A DNA stretch of 64,000 nt from Lachnospiraceae bacterium. Its GTDB lineage: Bacteria > Bacillota > Clostridia > Lachnospirales > Lachnospiraceae. The notes beneath the pieces were generated by a model. The model saw only the letters and a program-made list of their open reading frames with translations. It made no database searches and was not told the DNA's origin. The DNA lies in contig CAAGDV010000038.1 of assembly GCA_900768755.1 (NCBI GenBank), positions 58,017-122,016 of the forward strand. Direction: 5' to 3'. Below, in pieces: positions 61,780 to 64,000 of the stretch (positions are counted from its first letter, which is position 1; each line of letters starts with the position of its first letter). The position numbers and the translations under genes are program-made.

Positions 61780-61785
61780 TAACAT

Positions 61786-62373
61786 ATGAAAAGATTAATT
61801 TCAATTATTATAGCAGCTATTTCACTCACCTTCCTTGTATCCTGTGCTTCCCAAAAATCTGATGCGGGTGCCACAACAGGGAACGCTGCAATTGAGATGG
61901 ACACTGAGGAAATAACGACCAAGGATGTGTCACCGTTTGAGGAGAGTGAATGCGAGAAAAATAGCGAGACGCTTCTTTCAGGTGTGACTGTTGGCGATGC
62001 AGTGGGTGATTTTGTATTGGACGATATGTCGGACGGATACGTTTATATATGCAGGTTTGTTTCCGACGGCAATGTGCTTTGGCAGACGGAAATTGGGGCG
62101 CCGGTGCCTATTAATAATCAGATATACTTGACTAAGATAGACGGAAAAAACTATATTTTTATATATAAGCCGGAGACGAGACAGGGTGTGTTTGGCGCAT
62201 ACATACAGCTTATCACCGTAGAAAACGGCAGGCTGTATCAGACTTATGAACAATCATGGCTGTTTGAGAATGCGTCGGATAGCCGCGATGAGTACGAGAG
62301 TGTGCTGGCTGAATGCATGGCGGACAGCCGGTTTGTGTGCGGCTTTGATGAAAACGGAAGAATTGAGAAATAG
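61786..62373 (+). CDS. Lipoprotein, function unknown
   Basis: 195 residues. The signal ends at LVSCAS (Cys near 21), with a Thr/Glu-rich linker to about 60 and a beta-rich domain. No family is recognised. It begins 6 bases after the broken SpoIID-like gene and ends 15 bases before the BlaI-type repressor gene, so it may be transcribed with the regulatory pair. In many BlaI/M56 loci a lipoprotein is a target or partner. Confidence 0.7.
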   Translation: MKRLISIIIAAISLTFLVSCASQKSDAGATTGNAAIEMDTEEITTKDVSPFEESECEKNSETLLSGVTVGDAVGDFVLDDMSDGYVYICRFVSDGNVLWQTEIGAPVPINNQIYLTKIDGKNYIFIYKPETRQGVFGAYIQLITVENGRLYQTYEQSWLFENASDSRDEYESVLAECMADSRFVCGFDENGRIEK

Positions 62374-62388
62374 AAATGAGGTAGTTTT

Positions 62389-62742
62389 ATGTTTGACCTT
62401 ACGGATGCAGAGTACAGATTAATGGAGGTTGTGTGGGAGGTTGAGCCAATCAGGGCGGCGGCGCTTGCAGTTGAGTGCAGCGAACGGTTGGGCTGGAAGC
62501 GCACGACCACATACACTGTTATAAACAATTGCGCTAAGAAGGGCTATCTTGCCACCAACGATTCAGTCGTTACACCGCTTGTGACTAAAAGTGAGTACAA
62601 TGTGCAGATTGGCGAGCGGCTTATGGAGAATGTGTTCCACGACGGCATGACGGAGATGCTTTCGGCATTTGTGAACGGCAGAAAACTAACCAAAGAAGAG
62701 TACGAGCAGCTGAAAGACATCATTGAGAAAGCATACAGATAG
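62389..62742 (+). CDS. BlaI/MecI/CopY-family repressor
   Basis: 117 residues, winged helix. LTDAEYRLMEVVWEVEPIRA and RTTTYTVINNCAKKGYLATN are the family's DNA-binding region; the C-terminal helices dimerise. Members repress genes until cleaved or displaced by a BlaR1-type peptidase, which is encoded immediately downstream. It starts 15 bases after a lipoprotein gene. Its binding site is unknown; the palindrome at 58939 is a candidate. Confidence 0.9.
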   Translation: MFDLTDAEYRLMEVVWEVEPIRAAALAVECSERLGWKRTTTYTVINNCAKKGYLATNDSVVTPLVTKSEYNVQIGERLMENVFHDGMTEMLSAFVNGRKLTKEEYEQLKDIIEKAYR

Positions 62743-62751
62743 GAGCGTACA

Positions 62752-64000
62752 ATGGCTTTTGACCCAATAAAAGCTTTTTTGGGCAGCGCAGTGCTTTGCG
62801 TCATTGTGCTGCTCATCAGGATGAACAAAAAGATGCCGGCAAAAACAGTCTGTGTTTTGTGGATTTTTCCGATGCTTAGAATGTGCATTCCTTTTTCGTA
62901 TGATTTCGGGTGGAGTCATTCAATCGGCAGAATGGAGTTGTTTCTGGACGAGCAGAGAATTCTTTTAGACAGGTACGGATTTGGGAATTTCACAACAATC
63001 CTGCTTATCGTATGGGTTGTCGGAATGGCAGTGATTGCCGCTGCGATTGCAAAAGAGCAGATTCTGGCCCGAAGAATCCTAAAGCATGCGGCCCGGATAC
63101 GCGGCAATGTTTTCAGAAATGAGATTGATAACAGTTCTTTTACCGTCGGAATAGTGCGCCCGGCAATTGTGATTGGTAAGCGGGTCGACGCAGTGCAGGA
63201 GGAGTATGTCCTTGCGCACGAGCAGGCTCATGTACGATACCGCGATAATCTTTTGAGGCTTATAACAGTGTCGGTGAGCATTGTTTTCTGGTTCAACCCG
63301 TTTGTGTGGGTAATCAAATACTGCCTGTTTTGTGATATGGAGCTTCGCTGCGACGAGAAAGTCATAGGGAGCAGGGATGATTCCTATAAGAAAAACTACG
63401 CTATGACGGTGCTCAGATGCGCATTCGATGCAGATATTGAGAGCATATCGGAATTTTCCGGAAATGTTTTCCAAAAGAGAATCAGGCATATTCTTACATA
63501 TTCAGAGGGGAGAAGCTTTTGGCATAATGCGGCGGTTTCGGTTGTTGCAGCCGTATTCCTGTTAAGCTTTGCGCGGCACAGCGGCCGTGAGACGGGGGTG
63601 TACGTCACCCGGACGGAATACGCACTGGTGCAGGCAGAGACAGACCGGTATGAGTATGGCCCGGGTGAGCCGATTGTGCTTACAGTCACCGTTACGAACA
63701 CTTTTGATGAATGCATCGGCATTCTTGCAGGGAAAAATCCCGATACAGGTGTTTTGTCCACATACGCATGGCTCGGAAGCAGTTACGCCGGCTTCATTGC
63801 AGATTCGGCGGACCCGGGGGAGCACTTAAGTTTATCGCTCGCGCCGGGAGAGAGCTGCGAGCTTTGTGTGACTTTTCGTCAGGAATATTACAAGGGCGCG
63901 GACATAGTAAAGGCGGAAGCCGGAGTGTATTCCGGTGCGGCATATGTTACGTTTTTTGGCTCCAATGGGGAAAATACTAATGAAAATGTGCATTTTTTGG
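62752..64000 (+). CDS. M56-family (BlaR1-like) membrane metallopeptidase, 3' end cut off by the window
   Basis: 416 residues are visible and the frame is open at the window end. ATG 62752 follows AGGAG. Membrane helices lie at about 5-22, 30-46, 75-97, 185-203 and 255-275. The zinc site is H156-E-Q-A-H160 in YVLAHEQAHVRYRDN, and LRCDEKVIG lies about 50 residues later. After the last helix the visible part (about 283-416) is Ig-like: EYGPGEPIVLTVTVTNTF resembles BsuPI-type domains. No penicillin-binding sensor domain is seen so far. It should cleave the BlaI-type repressor on receiving an envelope signal. Confidence 0.85.
   Translation, partial: MAFDPIKAFLGSAVLCVIVLLIRMNKKMPAKTVCVLWIFPMLRMCIPFSYDFGWSHSIGRMELFLDEQRILLDRYGFGNFTTILLIVWVVGMAVIAAAIAKEQILARRILKHAARIRGNVFRNEIDNSSFTVGIVRPAIVIGKRVDAVQEEYVLAHEQAHVRYRDNLLRLITVSVSIVFWFNPFVWVIKYCLFCDMELRCDEKVIGSRDDSYKKNYAMTVLRCAFDADIESISEFSGNVFQKRIRHILTYSEGRSFWHNAAVSVVAAVFLLSFARHSGRETGVYVTRTEYALVQAETDRYEYGPGEPIVLTVTVTNTFDECIGILAGKNPDTGVLSTYAWLGSSYAGFIADSADPGEHLSLSLAPGESCELCVTFRQEYYKGADIVKAEAGVYSGAAYVTFFGSNGENTNENVHFL

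Overview
The window looks like a chromosomal segment of an anaerobic, spore-forming, probably motile Firmicute, most likely a plant-fibre-degrading member of the Lachnospiraceae. The evidence is a complete spoIIA-sigF-spoVA sporulation block, Gram-positive lipoproteins with clear lipoboxes, strong AGGAGG ribosome binding sites, a flagellin lysine-N-methylase, and glycoside hydrolases for cellulose, xylan and (galacto)mannan. I did not run any search, so genus is inference.

Layout. 1-3.3 kb: three cell-envelope proteins, led by the 3' part of an InlB-type repeat protein. 3.3-8.1 kb: a LuxR-type regulator, an unknown protein with an odd promoter-terminator leader, and a pair of PLP aminotransferases including HisC. 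8.1-9.35 kb: a cytoplasmic GH27 alpha-galactosidase on the minus strand. 9.5-14.3 kb: zinc-ribbon, DUF5685, DnaJ-like, FolC, a 46-residue small protein and a TPR membrane protein. 14.4-21 kb: spoIIAA-spoIIAB-sigF-spoVAA-AB-AC, then a plsC-like acyltransferase and a lipid kinase inserted before spoVAD-spoVAE. 21-27 kb: IlvE, then a sugar ABC transporter whose binding protein carries a C-terminal membrane anchor. 28-34.5 kb: class A PBP, YigZ/IMPACT, PAP2 phosphatase, a second lipid kinase, a DUF3810-like protein and a GNAT. 34.6-35 kb: tRNA-Gly(GCC) followed by two tandem 181-bp hairpin-rich units. 35-43 kb: EamA transporter, a frameshifted MscS channel, a 15-repeat BspA-like surface protein, DUF5714, an Ntn-hydrolase and an aldehyde dehydrogenase. 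43.4-58.8 kb: small regulators, then GH9, MATE, a response regulator, GH5, a CoA-dehydratase-activase-like protein, GH43, a second GH5-like lipoprotein, DUF1846, GH26 and FliB. 58.8-64 kb: a lipoprotein behind a palindromic operator, an AT-rich decayed stretch (frameshifted C39-like peptidase and a broken SpoIID-like gene), another lipoprotein, and a BlaI/M56 (BlaR1-like) regulatory pair that runs off the window.

How the genes work together. The GH5 lipoproteins are predicted to act outside the cell. The GH9, GH26, GH27 and GH43 enzymes lack signal peptides and probably finish imported oligosaccharides; the ABC transporter could supply them. The sporulation block covers early forespore sigma control and later dipicolinate uptake. 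The inserted acyltransferase and lipid kinase both make phosphatidic acid, which suggests a membrane-lipid step tied to the SpoVA channel.

Most interesting points: a terminator-like hairpin that swallows the spoVAD ribosome binding site; the lipid genes inside spoVA; the tRNA-linked tandem repeat; a repeated hairpin family with a conserved 25-base head; three genes broken at or near homopolymer runs; and a 46-aa gene easily missed after folC.
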